Position numbers and translations under genes: made by a program. This document shows, one piece after another, positions 42,578-51,542 of a stretch of 64,000 bases of DNA (positions are counted from its first letter, which is position 1; each line of letters begins with the position of its first letter). The notes under the pieces were generated by a model. That model did no database searches. It was given only the letters and a program-made list of their open reading frames with translations, and had not been told where the DNA came from. This stretch comes from Sulfurimicrobium sp031426915 (GTDB taxonomy: Bacteria > Pseudomonadota > Gammaproteobacteria > Burkholderiales > Sulfuricellaceae), in assembly GCA_031426915.1 (NCBI GenBank), contig JASJPB010000038.1, positions 1 through 64,000 on the forward strand, in the 5' to 3' direction.

Positions 42578-43678
42578 ATGTCAGACACTTATGGCATCGA
42601 CAGCCACAAGCTCATGTACCACCCAGCCCGCACGGCACAGATACTCGATGTGGGGGATGACTGGGAAAAGGCCAGGCAGGTTTACCCGATTTACATTGAA
42701 ATCTCCCCGGTAGGCGCATGCAACCACCGCTGTACCTTCTGCGCGGTGGATTACATCGGCTACCAGTCGGTGATGCTCGACGCAGAAGTCCTCAAGACCC
42801 GCCTGGCGGAAATGGGTACGCTGGGGGTGAAGAGCGTGATGTACGCGGGAGAGGGCGAGCCGCTGCTGCACAAGAAAATCGACGAAATCGTCATCGCCAC
42901 CAAGGAGGCCGGCATCGACGTGGCTTTCACCACCAACGGCGTGGCGATGACGGAGCGTTTCCTGCAGACGCTGCCCCATATTTCCTGGATCAAGGTGTCG
43001 TTCAACGCCGGAACCGCGGCCAGTTACGCCAGGATACACCGGACCAGGGAAGCGGATTTCGAGCGCGTGATCGCCAACCTGAAACGGGCCGTGGCCTTGA
43101 AAAAGGCGCAAAACCTGAGCTGCACCATCGGCGCCCAGTCCCTGCTGTTGCCGGAGAACATGGACGAGATGGAGACGCTGGCGCGCATCTGCCGCGACGA
43201 GATCGGACTCGATTACTTGGTGGTCAAGCCCTATTCCCAGCACCGTTTCAGCACAACCCAGGTGTACAGCGAACTCGACTACAGCGGACTAATTCCGCTG
43301 GGAGAAAGACTAGCGGCATACAACACCGATTCCTTCCAGCTGATTTTCCGTGGCCACACCATGCAGAAGACCCTGGAAAAGCAAGCCCCGCGCTACCCCC
43401 GCTGCTATGCAACGCCCTTCGTCTGGGCCTACCTCATGGCCAACGGCGCGCTTTACGGTTGCAGCGCCTACCTGCTGGACCAGCGTTTCGAATACGGCAA
43501 CATCAACCAGAGCTCCTTCCAGGATATCTGGCAGAGTGACAAGCGCCGCGATAATTTCCAGTTCATCCGCAACGAACTGGACATCGGAGAGTGCCGCCTG
43601 AACTGCCGGATGGACGAAATCAACCGCTACCTGCACCGCATCGACCAGAACTTGGTGCCCCACGTCAATTTCATTTAG
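42578..43678 (+). CDS. Radical SAM/SPASM protein, second of three
   Basis: This 366-residue protein has the radical SAM motif VGACNHRCTFCAVDY (about 45-59) and YAGEGEPLLHKK (about 89). Its C-terminal SPASM-like region holds PRCYATPFVWAYLMANG (about 270), GCSAYLLDQ, FQDIWQSDKR (about 312) and ECRLNCRMDEINRYL (about 339). The FQDIW segment with paired Cys is typical of SPASM proteins that carry auxiliary clusters. It starts one base after the GT9 stop. Substrate unknown; a sugar or nucleotide sugar is plausible from context. Confidence 0.82.
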   Translation: MSDTYGIDSHKLMYHPARTAQILDVGDDWEKARQVYPIYIEISPVGACNHRCTFCAVDYIGYQSVMLDAEVLKTRLAEMGTLGVKSVMYAGEGEPLLHKKIDEIVIATKEAGIDVAFTTNGVAMTERFLQTLPHISWIKVSFNAGTAASYARIHRTREADFERVIANLKRAVALKKAQNLSCTIGAQSLLLPENMDEMETLARICRDEIGLDYLVVKPYSQHRFSTTQVYSELDYSGLIPLGERLAAYNTDSFQLIFRGHTMQKTLEKQAPRYPRCYATPFVWAYLMANGALYGCSAYLLDQRFEYGNINQSSFQDIWQSDKRRDNFQFIRNELDIGECRLNCRMDEINRYLHRIDQNLVPHVNFI

Positions 43679-43688
43679 GCGCGACCAC

Positions 43689-44474
43689 ATGACCGACCTG
43701 AAAGACATTTCCAAGCGCATCCGCCGCACCATCGTGGAGCTCGCGCATTCCTCCAAGGGCCCCCACGTGGGTTCGGCGCTGTCCTGCGCCGACATCCTGA
43801 CTGTGCTGTATTTCGACGTGTTGCGCCTGGAGAACTGGGCACAGCGCGACGTTTTTATTCTCAGCAAGGCTCATGCCGCCATGTCGCTGTACGCCACGCT
43901 GGCGGAGCGCGGCATCCTCGACCGAGGCCTGCTGCCGGGCTACTGCCGCAACGAGGGCGACCTGCCTGCCCATCTGGACCGTTTCTCGGCTCCCGGGGTG
44001 GAGCTTTCTGCCGGTTCGCTGGGGCACGGCTTCAACATGGGCCTGGGCATGGCCTACGCCTTCAAGAAACAGAACAATGGCCGCAAAGTGTTCGTAGTGA
44101 TCGGCGACGGCGAAACCCAGGAAGGCTCGATCTGGGAAGGCGCCCTGTTCGCGCCCAAGCTGGGGCTGGACAACTTCACCGTGGTCGTCGATTACAACAA
44201 CCTGCAAGGTTACGGCCGGCCCAACGAACTGTGCAGCTTTACGCCCTTGAAAGAAAAGTGGCAGTCCTTCGGCTGGCACGTCATCGAGGCGGACGGGCAC
44301 GACCACGAGGCGCTCCGACTGGCTTTGCATGCCGATTCCCAGGGCAAACCCAAGGTAGTCATCGCCAACACCACCAAGGGCAAGGGCGTGTCCTTCATGG
44401 AAGACCAGCTGATCTGGCATTACTACATCGTGACCGACGAACACAAAGCCCGGGCCTTCGAGGAAATCCAGTGA
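43689..44474 (+). CDS. Transketolase, N-terminal (ThDP-binding) subunit
   Basis: This 261-residue protein matches the N-terminal half of transketolase: SSKGPHVGSALSCADILTVL (about 19-38), SKAHAAMSLYATLAE (about 58) and GSLGHGFNMGLGMAYA (about 108). The ThDP/Mg site is GDGETQEGSIWEGALFA (about 139-155), ending near DYNNLQGYG. The C-terminal half is encoded by the next gene. Full transketolases are about 650 residues; split ones are common in archaea and sugar-synthesis clusters. It probably transfers a two-carbon ketol unit in a biosynthetic step. Confidence 0.9.
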   Translation: MTDLKDISKRIRRTIVELAHSSKGPHVGSALSCADILTVLYFDVLRLENWAQRDVFILSKAHAAMSLYATLAERGILDRGLLPGYCRNEGDLPAHLDRFSAPGVELSAGSLGHGFNMGLGMAYAFKKQNNGRKVFVVIGDGETQEGSIWEGALFAPKLGLDNFTVVVDYNNLQGYGRPNELCSFTPLKEKWQSFGWHVIEADGHDHEALRLALHADSQGKPKVVIANTTKGKGVSFMEDQLIWHYYIVTDEHKARAFEEIQ

Positions 44475-45382
44475 GAAATTCATTTATCGACACCATCATC
44501 GACGAATGCACGCGGCGCGACGATGTTTTCATCATCTCCGGCGATGCCGGGCTGGGCGTGTTCGACCAGTTCAAGGTCGAACACCCGGACCGCTTCCTCA
44601 ATCTGGGCATCGCCGAGCAGAACATGATCAGCCATGCGGCGGGCATGGCCCTGGCCGGCTACAAGGTTTACGTCTACAACATCATTCCCTTCGTGCTGTA
44701 CCGCTGTTACGAGCAGGTCAGGAACGACATCTGCTACCAGAAACTGCCGGTGACCCTGGTCGGCATCGGCTGCGGCCTCACCTACGCCATGCAGGGCATG
44801 ACCCATTATTCCGTGGAGGATCTGGGCCTTGCCCGGACGCTGCCCAATCTGCGGGTGTTTTCCCCCATGGACCCGGTGCAGGCGAAACTGGCAGCGCAAT
44901 ATTCCCTGCGCAGCGGGGACCCTGTTTTCGTGCGCTTGGCCAAACGCGGCGAACCGAATATCCATACCCATGACGCCTTCGATGTGAGCCAGCCGCAACT
45001 GGTGGCGGAAGGACAAGGGGCCGCCATCGTATTCCACGGCACGGTGGTGTCCGAAGTGCTGAAGGCCCGGGAAATGCTGCAGGCGCAGGGCATTTCTCCG
45101 CGCGTGATTTCGCTGCCCATGGTGCAGCCGCTCCCGTTCCGCGAATTGCTGGCAATGCTGGACGGCATTTCACAGGTGTTCGTGGTGGAAGAGCATTATG
45201 TCGATAGCGGCCTGGGCGCCGCGCTGGCGCTGGAACATGCGCGCGCCAACCCGGCCTGGCGCCTGCATTGCCTTGGCATCGCACCTGGTTTCGTGCATGA
45301 GATCAGGAACCAGGACGGCATGCGCGAATTTTATGGCATCTCCGCCACGGCCATCGCACGGCGCGTGGCCGAAGTGATGTAA
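44471..45382 (+). CDS. Transketolase, C-terminal subunit
   Basis: This 303-residue protein has the pyrimidine-binding domain with the catalytic Glu in FLNLGIAEQNMISHAAGMAL (about 42-61), FVLYRCYEQVRNDICYQ (about 77) and GLTYAMQGMTHYSVEDLGLA (about 99), followed by a C-terminal domain of about 110 residues (VFVVEEHYVDSGLG near 236). A GTG start overlaps the stop of the N-terminal subunit (GTGA) and has AGGA seven bases upstream. The two subunits should form one alpha2-beta2 enzyme. The overlapping longer frame before 44471 is out of family and ignored. Confidence 0.9.
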   Translation: MRNSFIDTIIDECTRRDDVFIISGDAGLGVFDQFKVEHPDRFLNLGIAEQNMISHAAGMALAGYKVYVYNIIPFVLYRCYEQVRNDICYQKLPVTLVGIGCGLTYAMQGMTHYSVEDLGLARTLPNLRVFSPMDPVQAKLAAQYSLRSGDPVFVRLAKRGEPNIHTHDAFDVSQPQLVAEGQGAAIVFHGTVVSEVLKAREMLQAQGISPRVISLPMVQPLPFRELLAMLDGISQVFVVEEHYVDSGLGAALALEHARANPAWRLHCLGIAPGFVHEIRNQDGMREFYGISATAIARRVAEVM

Positions 45383-45405
45383 CGCTTCAATCCGGAACCC
45401 AATCC

Positions 45406-46470
45406 ATGTCCAAGCTCTATAGCAACCTCAAATTCCTGCGCTACGCCGACCACGTCGAGGCGCTGCGCGAACAGCGCGTGGTGGCACCGGTGCATATCCG
45501 CATCAAGCCGATGAACCATTGCAACCACGACTGCTGGTATTGCGCCTACCGCGTCAGCAACCTGCAGCTGGGCGAGGATATCGATCTCAAGGACAGCATC
45601 CCGGAAGCCAAGATGTTCGAAATCGTCGACGACGTGATCGCCATGGGCGTGAAGGCGGTGACCTTCTCCGGCGGCGGCGAACCGCTGCTGTACAAGCCGC
45701 TGCCGGAGGTGGTGGAGCGGCTGGCCAAGGGCGGCGTGCGGGTGGCTTCACTGACCAACGGGTCGAACCTCAAGGGCAAGGTCGCCGATGCCTTCGCCGA
45801 ACACGGCACCTGGATCCGCATTTCCATGGACGGCTGGGACGATGCCAGCTATGCCAAGGCGCGCCACATCAAGGAGGGCGAGTTCACCCGGCTGCTAGAG
45901 AACATCCGCGCCTTCACCGCGCGCGGTTCGAAATGCGTGCTGGGCGTGAGCTATATCGTGGGTGAGGAAAACTGCGACCATCTCTACGAGGTGTGCGCAC
46001 TGCTCAGGGACGCGGGCGTGAACCACGTCAAATTTTCCGGCGTGGTGGTTGCCAACAGCGGGGCGGAGAACAACGCCTACCACGCGAAGATCATGGACCG
46101 CGCCACGGCCCAGATCGCCAAAGCCAGGACGCTGGCGGACGAGCGTTTCGACGTGATCGACCATTACCACGAACTGGACGAGCGTTTCGAAAAGCACTAC
46201 ACCTTCTGCCCCTACCTCATGTTCCTGACGGTGATCGGCGCCGACAGCATGGTCTATACCTGCCAGGACAAGGCCTATACCCAGAGCGGCACCCTGGGCT
46301 CGATCCGCGACCGCTCGTTCAAGGATTTCTGGTTCTCGGAGGAGAACCGCGAGCGCTTGTTCAGCCTCGACCCTTCCAAGGCTTGCAGCCACCACTGCGT
46401 AAGCCACGGCAAAAACCTCGCCATTCTGGACCTGCTGTCGCTGGACCCGGATCACGGCAGTTTCGTCTGA
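45406..46470 (+). CDS. Radical SAM/SPASM protein, third of three
   Basis: This 354-residue protein has PMNHCNHDCWYCAYRVSN (about 36-53, CX3CX2C), FSGGGEPLLYKPL (about 86) and SMDGWDDASYAKARH (about 140). The C-terminal auxiliary region holds TFCPYLMFLTVIGADSMVYT (about 266), CQDKAYTQSG, FKDFWFSEENRER (about 305) and ACSHHCVSHGKN (about 325). It is clearly related in plan to the second radical SAM protein but differs in the N-terminal third. It follows the transketolase pair by 23 bases. Substrate unknown. Confidence 0.82.
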   Translation: MSKLYSNLKFLRYADHVEALREQRVVAPVHIRIKPMNHCNHDCWYCAYRVSNLQLGEDIDLKDSIPEAKMFEIVDDVIAMGVKAVTFSGGGEPLLYKPLPEVVERLAKGGVRVASLTNGSNLKGKVADAFAEHGTWIRISMDGWDDASYAKARHIKEGEFTRLLENIRAFTARGSKCVLGVSYIVGEENCDHLYEVCALLRDAGVNHVKFSGVVVANSGAENNAYHAKIMDRATAQIAKARTLADERFDVIDHYHELDERFEKHYTFCPYLMFLTVIGADSMVYTCQDKAYTQSGTLGSIRDRSFKDFWFSEENRERLFSLDPSKACSHHCVSHGKNLAILDLLSLDPDHGSFV

Positions 46471-46492
46471 CCCGGCTTTTCAGGAAAACCTC

Positions 46493-47155
46493 ATGGGAAA
46501 ACTGCGCAACATCGTCACCCCGCTGCACAAGAAAACGGCCCGCGATTACGTGGCCCGCATGGTCGGCGACAAGATCCACTGCATGGAAGTCGCCAAACAA
46601 TACGGCTTCGACTACTGGGACGGCGACCGGAAATACGGCTACGGCGGCTACCGCTACGACGGGCGCTGGGAAGTCGTGGCGCGCGGCCTGATCGAGGCAT
46701 ATGGCCTGCAGGACGGCGCGAAAATTCTCGATGTCGGCTGCGGCAAGGCCTTCCTCCTGTACGAACTGAAAAAGCTCCTGCCCAACGCCGAAATCGCCGG
46801 TTTCGACAGTTCGGAATACGCACTGAAAAACGCCAAGGAAGAAGTACGCGACCGGCTTTTCCTGCACCGCGCGGAGGATGCCTTCCCCTATGAGGACGGA
46901 CAGTTCGACCTGGTCATTTCGCTCGGAACCCTGCACAACCTCCCCATCTTCGAACTCAAATCGGCGCTGCGCGAGATGGAGCGGGTGGCGAAGCAGGGTT
47001 ACCTGATGGTGGAGGGCTACCGCAGCGACGCGGAGTTGTTCAACCTGCAATGCTGGGCGCTGACCTGCGAGAGTTTTTTCCGCCCCGAGGAATGGGTGTG
47101 GCTGTTCCGGGAATTCGGCTACAGCGGCGATTTCGAATTCATTTACTTCGAGTGA
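46493..47155 (+). CDS. Class I SAM methyltransferase
   Basis: This 220-residue protein has the SAM site AKILDVGCGKAFLLYELKKL (about 73-92), the acidic motif AGFDSSEYALKNAK (about 102) and FDLVISLGTLHNLPI (about 139). The N-terminal 65 residues are Tyr/Gly-rich (YGYGGYRYDGRWE) and probably contact the acceptor. AGGA precedes the ATG. It sits between the third radical SAM gene and a reductase-like gene and overlaps the latter (GTGA). It may O- or N-methylate the sugar produced by the operon. Confidence 0.85.
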   Translation: MGKLRNIVTPLHKKTARDYVARMVGDKIHCMEVAKQYGFDYWDGDRKYGYGGYRYDGRWEVVARGLIEAYGLQDGAKILDVGCGKAFLLYELKKLLPNAEIAGFDSSEYALKNAKEEVRDRLFLHRAEDAFPYEDGQFDLVISLGTLHNLPIFELKSALREMERVAKQGYLMVEGYRSDAELFNLQCWALTCESFFRPEEWVWLFREFGYSGDFEFIYFE

Positions 47156-48024
47156 GTCCGGTCGTGGCAACGCAGGGGACATATCTTATCGTCGGCAGTG
47201 ACGGGCTGATCGGTGCTGCCCTGAAGCGGAAGTTCCTTGCCGAGGGACGAACCGTCCTGGGCACGACACGACAGCCGGAATCGATCGGGGAAGACGTCCT
47301 GCTGCTGGACTTGGCGGGAAACGTGGAAGCCTGGAAGGCCCCGGCGGGGGTGAAGGTGGCCTTCCTGTGCGCCGCCGCCGCCACCTTGAAACAGTGTGAA
47401 GCAGATCCCGCCGGCACCTGCTTGGTCAACGTTGACAACCTGGCGCGCCTCGCAGGCAAGCTGGTGCAAAGCGGCGCCTTTGTGGTGTTCCTTTCCTCCA
47501 GTGCGGTGTTCGACGGCTCCATGGCTTTCGCTGCCAGCGATACCCCCTTCCTCCCCATGACCGAGTATGGTAGGCAAAAAGCCAATGCGGAGCGCCTCCT
47601 CCTGGATCTGGGAGAAAATGTCGCCATCGTGCGTCCTACCAAGGTGGTGTCACCTGGCATGCAGCTTCTCGTCCAGTGGCGCGAGGCGCTGGCACGAGGC
47701 GAGCCGATCCGGCCCTTCAGCGACCTGTTGATGTCACCGCTTCCGCTGGATTTCGCCACGGAAGCGCTGTTGCGCATCGCCGACTCGCGCCGGGGCGGGA
47801 TTTACCAGCTTTCCGGCGTGGCCGACGTGTCCTATGCCGAATTTGCCGCAGCCTGGATGAAGCGCCTCGGCTTCCCCGCCCACTTGCTGCAGCCCTGTCA
47901 CGCGGGGGGCGGGATCGCCAAGCCGAGGTTCACGACCCTCGATATGAGCGCCGTGACCCGGCAATTTGGCTTCAGGCCGCCCACCCTCGAACAGACGGTC
48001 GATTCCTTATGCCAGAAGCCATGA
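47152..48024 (+). CDS. NAD(P)-dependent sugar epimerase/reductase (RmlD-like SDR)
   Basis: This 290-residue extended SDR protein has the dinucleotide site LIVGSDGLIGAALKRKFL (about 10-27), FLSSSAVFDGSMAFA (about 112-126) and the catalytic YGRQKANAERLLL (about 141-153). These match dTDP-4-dehydrorhamnose reductase more than GalE. The GTG at 47152 overlaps the methyltransferase stop; a second GTG four codons later is equally possible. No rmlABC genes are present in the window, so the nucleotide sugar must come from elsewhere. Confidence 0.8.
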   Translation: MSPVVATQGTYLIVGSDGLIGAALKRKFLAEGRTVLGTTRQPESIGEDVLLLDLAGNVEAWKAPAGVKVAFLCAAAATLKQCEADPAGTCLVNVDNLARLAGKLVQSGAFVVFLSSSAVFDGSMAFAASDTPFLPMTEYGRQKANAERLLLDLGENVAIVRPTKVVSPGMQLLVQWREALARGEPIRPFSDLLMSPLPLDFATEALLRIADSRRGGIYQLSGVADVSYAEFAAAWMKRLGFPAHLLQPCHAGGGIAKPRFTTLDMSAVTRQFGFRPPTLEQTVDSLCQKP

Positions 48025-49151
48025 ACAATTTCCTTGAATTCTATGAAAAACTAAAGATTTCCCCGGTGGCCCAGGATATTTCCGACTTCACCAGGCATAT
48101 CGCGCGAAGAACTGCTCTATATCGCCAGCTCGGCCTGCTGCCCTTGACATTCCAGGCGGCCGAGGTGCTCGAGGTCGGCCCCGGCAGCGGCCACAATTCG
48201 ATCGTCACCGCGGGTTTCAACCCGCGCCGCTATGTCCTGGTGGAGCCGAACAGCACCGGTTTTGCCGCGCTCACCAAGCTGTTCGGCGATTTCGGCGTGG
48301 CTAACGCGGAACTTCACAACACGCTGCTGGAGGCCTTGCCGCAACCAGAGCTGTTCGACATCGTGCTGTGCGAGGGCTTGATCCCCGGACTGGACAACAA
48401 GAACGCGTTTTTGCGTCAACTGGACGCCCATGTGCGCCCCGGCGGCGTGCTGGTGATGACCTGCTACGACAGCGTTTCCATGCTGTTCGAATCGGCGCGG
48501 CGCCTGATCGGCAAGCGTCTGGTGCGGGACGTGGATTCCATGGAACAACGGATCGATATTCTGACCCGCGCTTTCGCCAGCCACCTGGCGACGCTCAAGG
48601 GCATGACCCGCTCGCCGCGGGACTGGGTGCTGGACAACCTGCTTGCGCCGCCGGTGTTCAACGTCAAGGATTATTTCTCCATCAGCCAGGCGATCGGTTT
48701 TTTTGCGGAGTACTACTATTTCTACCAGTCATCGCCTGCATTCCTGAGCAACTATGCCTGGTACAAGGAACTGCCCTCCGACCCGTCCGAATACAACCGC
48801 AACTACCTCGAGCAGTTCCGCGCCAATCAGCACAACTTGGTGCACTACCAGACTTTATCCGCCCCAAGAGCGGGGGAGCTCAACATCGAGCTTGAAACAT
48901 ATTGTTCCGAGCTTGCGCAGTTGGCTCAGCAGGATAAAGTCGAGGATGGAATTGCGGTGAGCCTGCTTGGAAGAATCAAGGAAAATCTCGGCCAGAATAT
49001 GTTGGCTAGTGTCGCACTTGATGAAACGATGGCCCTGTTCGCATCAGGCGAATTCGCACCCGAAAAAATTGCTGGTAACTATCCCGCCTTCCGGACTGCG
49101 TTTGGGCGAGGGCAGCAGTATATCAGCCTGGTGAAAGCCATGCCGCGATGA
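48021..49151 (+). CDS. Class I SAM methyltransferase, last gene of the radical SAM operon
   Basis: This 376-residue protein has the SAM motif VLEVGPGSGHNSIVTAGFNP (about 51-70) and FDIVLCEGLIPGLDNKNAFL (about 112-131). The C-terminal 200 residues are helical with a Tyr-rich stretch (FFAEYYYFYQSSPAFLSNYA, about 227-246) and may bind the acceptor. The ATG overlaps the reductase stop (ATGA). The enzyme is longer than ordinary small-molecule methyltransferases. It ends the operon; the next gene is on the other strand, 87 bases away. Confidence 0.8.
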   Translation: MNNFLEFYEKLKISPVAQDISDFTRHIARRTALYRQLGLLPLTFQAAEVLEVGPGSGHNSIVTAGFNPRRYVLVEPNSTGFAALTKLFGDFGVANAELHNTLLEALPQPELFDIVLCEGLIPGLDNKNAFLRQLDAHVRPGGVLVMTCYDSVSMLFESARRLIGKRLVRDVDSMEQRIDILTRAFASHLATLKGMTRSPRDWVLDNLLAPPVFNVKDYFSISQAIGFFAEYYYFYQSSPAFLSNYAWYKELPSDPSEYNRNYLEQFRANQHNLVHYQTLSAPRAGELNIELETYCSELAQLAQQDKVEDGIAVSLLGRIKENLGQNMLASVALDETMALFASGEFAPEKIAGNYPAFRTAFGRGQQYISLVKAMPR

Positions 49152-49238
49152 TTCAGCAGCCAGATTGATGGATGGGCGCTTTGCCCAAGCCCTTGAGTCC
49201 CATGGCTCAAATGTCGTTCAGGATCATGGTGAACAGGG

Positions 49239-50774
49239 TTATATCGAATGAAATTGCAATGCTGCGCGGTCAACCTTGCCATTTGCGTTCTTCGGCAATA
49301 TATCCATTAGTATCATATGGCGGGGAACCATATAGGGCGGCACAATGGCGGCAACTTTGTTCCGCAGCGCCTCCGCTGATATTGGTGAGCTCGTGGCGGC
49401 AAAGGCGAGAATTTGTCCCAGTACTTCGCCAAGTTTCTGGTAGACGACAGCGCACTCCTTGATGTCGGGCAAGGTATTAATCGCAGCCTCGATCTCCTCC
49501 AGTTCGATGCGGTAACCCATGTGTTTGATTTGGAAATCAATGCGGCCCTTGAAATGCAGCCAGCCATGAATATCCCTGCGCACGAGATCGCCACTGCGAT
49601 AGCCGATATCAGCATAAAGCGTCTGGCGTGGGTTTTGAACAAAAGCCTTGGCAGTACGCTCGGGGTCGTTATAGTACCCAAGCCCCACTTGCGGTCCACG
49701 CAGGAATAGCTCGCCAAAATCCGGGTCTGCCTCGTCCAAGGGAAGGATTTCGAAATCAAAATTTTGCGCCAGCAAGCCAAGCGGAGCAAGATTGTGCATA
49801 TCCCCGAAGTCGGTAGCACGGATGGCATGAGCCGAACAGATGCAGGTGCATTCCGTGGGACCGTATACGTTTTCCAACCCCGCGCGCGCGCCAAACATTT
49901 CATAGAGTTGGCGCAGCTTGGTTTTGGGAAAGCCCTCTCCTCCAAAGATAATTTTTCGAATTGCGGGTAAATCCGCAGCCGCAAGCGCGCGTGTTGTCAG
50001 CATATAAACGAGCAGTGACGGTACAGAGAACCAGATGGTGCAGGCCGCGTCGTTGGCAAGTCGAACAAGAAGGTGCGTATCTCGCACCTGATCAGAGGTT
50101 ATGGGAGCTAGCGCGGCCCCGGAGAAAATGGCTGAATAGAAGTCGAAAACGGAGTTGTCAAAATAGATTGGATTGACGTTCGTCAGCACATCATCGGGCG
50201 TGATGGAAAAACGTTCCCGTGCCCAGGCAATAAACCATAACAGGTTTGCATGGGACATGACCGCCCCCTTGGGCATACCCGTGGAACCGGATGTAAACAT
50301 GATGTATGCAGGAGATCCGCCGCCGGTTGCGCGGTATTCTGGTAGCGAAGCATCCTCTGTTAATGTTTGCATATTGCAGAGATCCAAGACATTCCGGAAG
50401 CCAACTGCCGCCAGCTCGGTAGCGCAAGGCATATCCTGAAAAGCATTAATGATCAAGCTCGGCTGGCAGGTGGAGAGGATTTTTCGCAGTCGTTCCCAGG
50501 GGCTGTCCGGGTCAAGGTTGGTATAGATAATACCGAGTCGCAGACAGGCAAGCATGGCCGCGAAAGCGGCGGGTGACTTGTCATGAAACATGGCCGCCAC
50601 CTGGCCATGACGAAGACCCTTCGCCCACAAAAGGCTGGCAATGCGGTTCACTAGCAGATTCAACTCGCCATATGTAACTCGCTCGCCAGTAGCCGGGTAG
50701 ATCAGCGCAGTGCGGTTTTCATGCCGGCGGGCGACTTCCTGAAAAGCAATACCAAGATTCGAGACAAAAGCCAT
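49239..50774 (-). CDS. AMP-dependent adenylation enzyme (NRPS A-domain type)
   Basis: This 511-residue ANL-superfamily protein has the P-loop AYIMFTSGSTGMPKGAVMSH (about 155-174), NPIYFDNSVFDFY (about 201), NVYGPTECTCICSAH (about 303) and YRSGDLVRRDIHGWLHFKGR (about 395-414). The catalytic Lys lies in NANGKVDRAAL near the end. It resembles DltA and stand-alone amino-acid-activating domains, and should load an amino or hydroxy acid onto the acyl carrier protein encoded two genes upstream. The substrate cannot be read from the sequence. Confidence 0.85.
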   Translation of the reverse strand: MAFVSNLGIAFQEVARRHENRTALIYPATGERVTYGELNLLVNRIASLLWAKGLRHGQVAAMFHDKSPAAFAAMLACLRLGIIYTNLDPDSPWERLRKILSTCQPSLIINAFQDMPCATELAAVGFRNVLDLCNMQTLTEDASLPEYRATGGGSPAYIMFTSGSTGMPKGAVMSHANLLWFIAWARERFSITPDDVLTNVNPIYFDNSVFDFYSAIFSGAALAPITSDQVRDTHLLVRLANDAACTIWFSVPSLLVYMLTTRALAAADLPAIRKIIFGGEGFPKTKLRQLYEMFGARAGLENVYGPTECTCICSAHAIRATDFGDMHNLAPLGLLAQNFDFEILPLDEADPDFGELFLRGPQVGLGYYNDPERTAKAFVQNPRQTLYADIGYRSGDLVRRDIHGWLHFKGRIDFQIKHMGYRIELEEIEAAINTLPDIKECAVVYQKLGEVLGQILAFAATSSPISAEALRNKVAAIVPPYMVPRHMILMDILPKNANGKVDRAALQFHSI

Positions 50775-50789
50775 GATGAAGCCTGCCGG

Positions 50790-51542
50790 TTAAATCACCA
50801 AGCCGCCATCTATCTCAAGCACGGTGCCGGTCAGGTAGTCATTCTCGATGACATGGCGGGCAGCTAGGTAAATGCTCTCCAGGTCACCCAGTCGACGTAA
50901 GGGAATTTGCTGGTGGAGGCGAGTAACAGCAGCTTCACTGAGTGCGGCGCGTGTGGAAGGTGTATCGATAAAACCAGGAGAGATGGCTGCAAAGCGCAGC
51001 CCCAACCCGCCCAGCTCTTTCGCCCAGGTGCGTGTCAGCGCGTTCACACCTGCCTTGGCGGCAGAGTAAGCGGATTGTCCTGGATTGCCGCTGGAGGAAA
51101 TGGAACTGATGGATATGACAACACCTTTAATGCGCTTTGCAAGCATGCGGTCCACGACACGACTCGTCACATAAAAGACTGAATCAAGGTCGGCTGACAT
51201 CACACGCCGCCATGATTCGCGCGAATGTACCCGCTCGCCCCGTGAAAGCATATTCACCAGCGGTTCGCTGTGAATAATGCCTGCATTGTTGATGAGCACA
51301 TCAGGTTCAAAACCGGTGTCGAATATAGCTTGGAGGGTAGCATCCACGGCGACCGGGTCGCTTACATCACAGACCCAGGCTTTAATCCGCCCACCGGACT
51401 CTTCGCGTAGTTCGGTGCAGCGCACCGCGTCCACCTCCAACACGCAGACCTCGGCAGACTCAGACTTCAGGCGATCCACCAAAAAGCGACCGATACCTGA
51501 GCCACCCCCTGTTACAAGCACACGGGAACCTTCAATCTTCAT
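50790..51542 (-). CDS. Short-chain dehydrogenase/reductase (FabG-like)
   Basis: This 250-residue SDR protein has VLVTGGGSGIGRFLVDRL (about 8-25), DVLINNAGIIHSEPLV (about 84-99) and the catalytic Ser and Tyr-Lys in SISSISSSGNPGQSAYSAAK (about 143-162). The tail ends LEIDGGLVI, as in FabG. It overlaps the acyl carrier protein gene (ATGA) and lies 15 bases before the adenylation gene, so it likely reduces a carrier-bound oxo-acid or makes a hydroxyacyl group for glycan decoration. Confidence 0.85.
   Translation of the reverse strand: MKIEGSRVLVTGGGSGIGRFLVDRLKSESAEVCVLEVDAVRCTELREESGGRIKAWVCDVSDPVAVDATLQAIFDTGFEPDVLINNAGIIHSEPLVNMLSRGERVHSRESWRRVMSADLDSVFYVTSRVVDRMLAKRIKGVVISISSISSSGNPGQSAYSAAKAGVNALTRTWAKELGGLGLRFAAISPGFIDTPSTRAALSEAAVTRLHQQIPLRRLGDLESIYLAARHVIENDYLTGTVLEIDGGLVI

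Noticed and set aside
49152..49238. Terminator between the convergent methyltransferase and adenylation genes
   Set aside because: Only short stems (GGGC/GCCC; TTGAG/CTCAA) without T-runs are seen.
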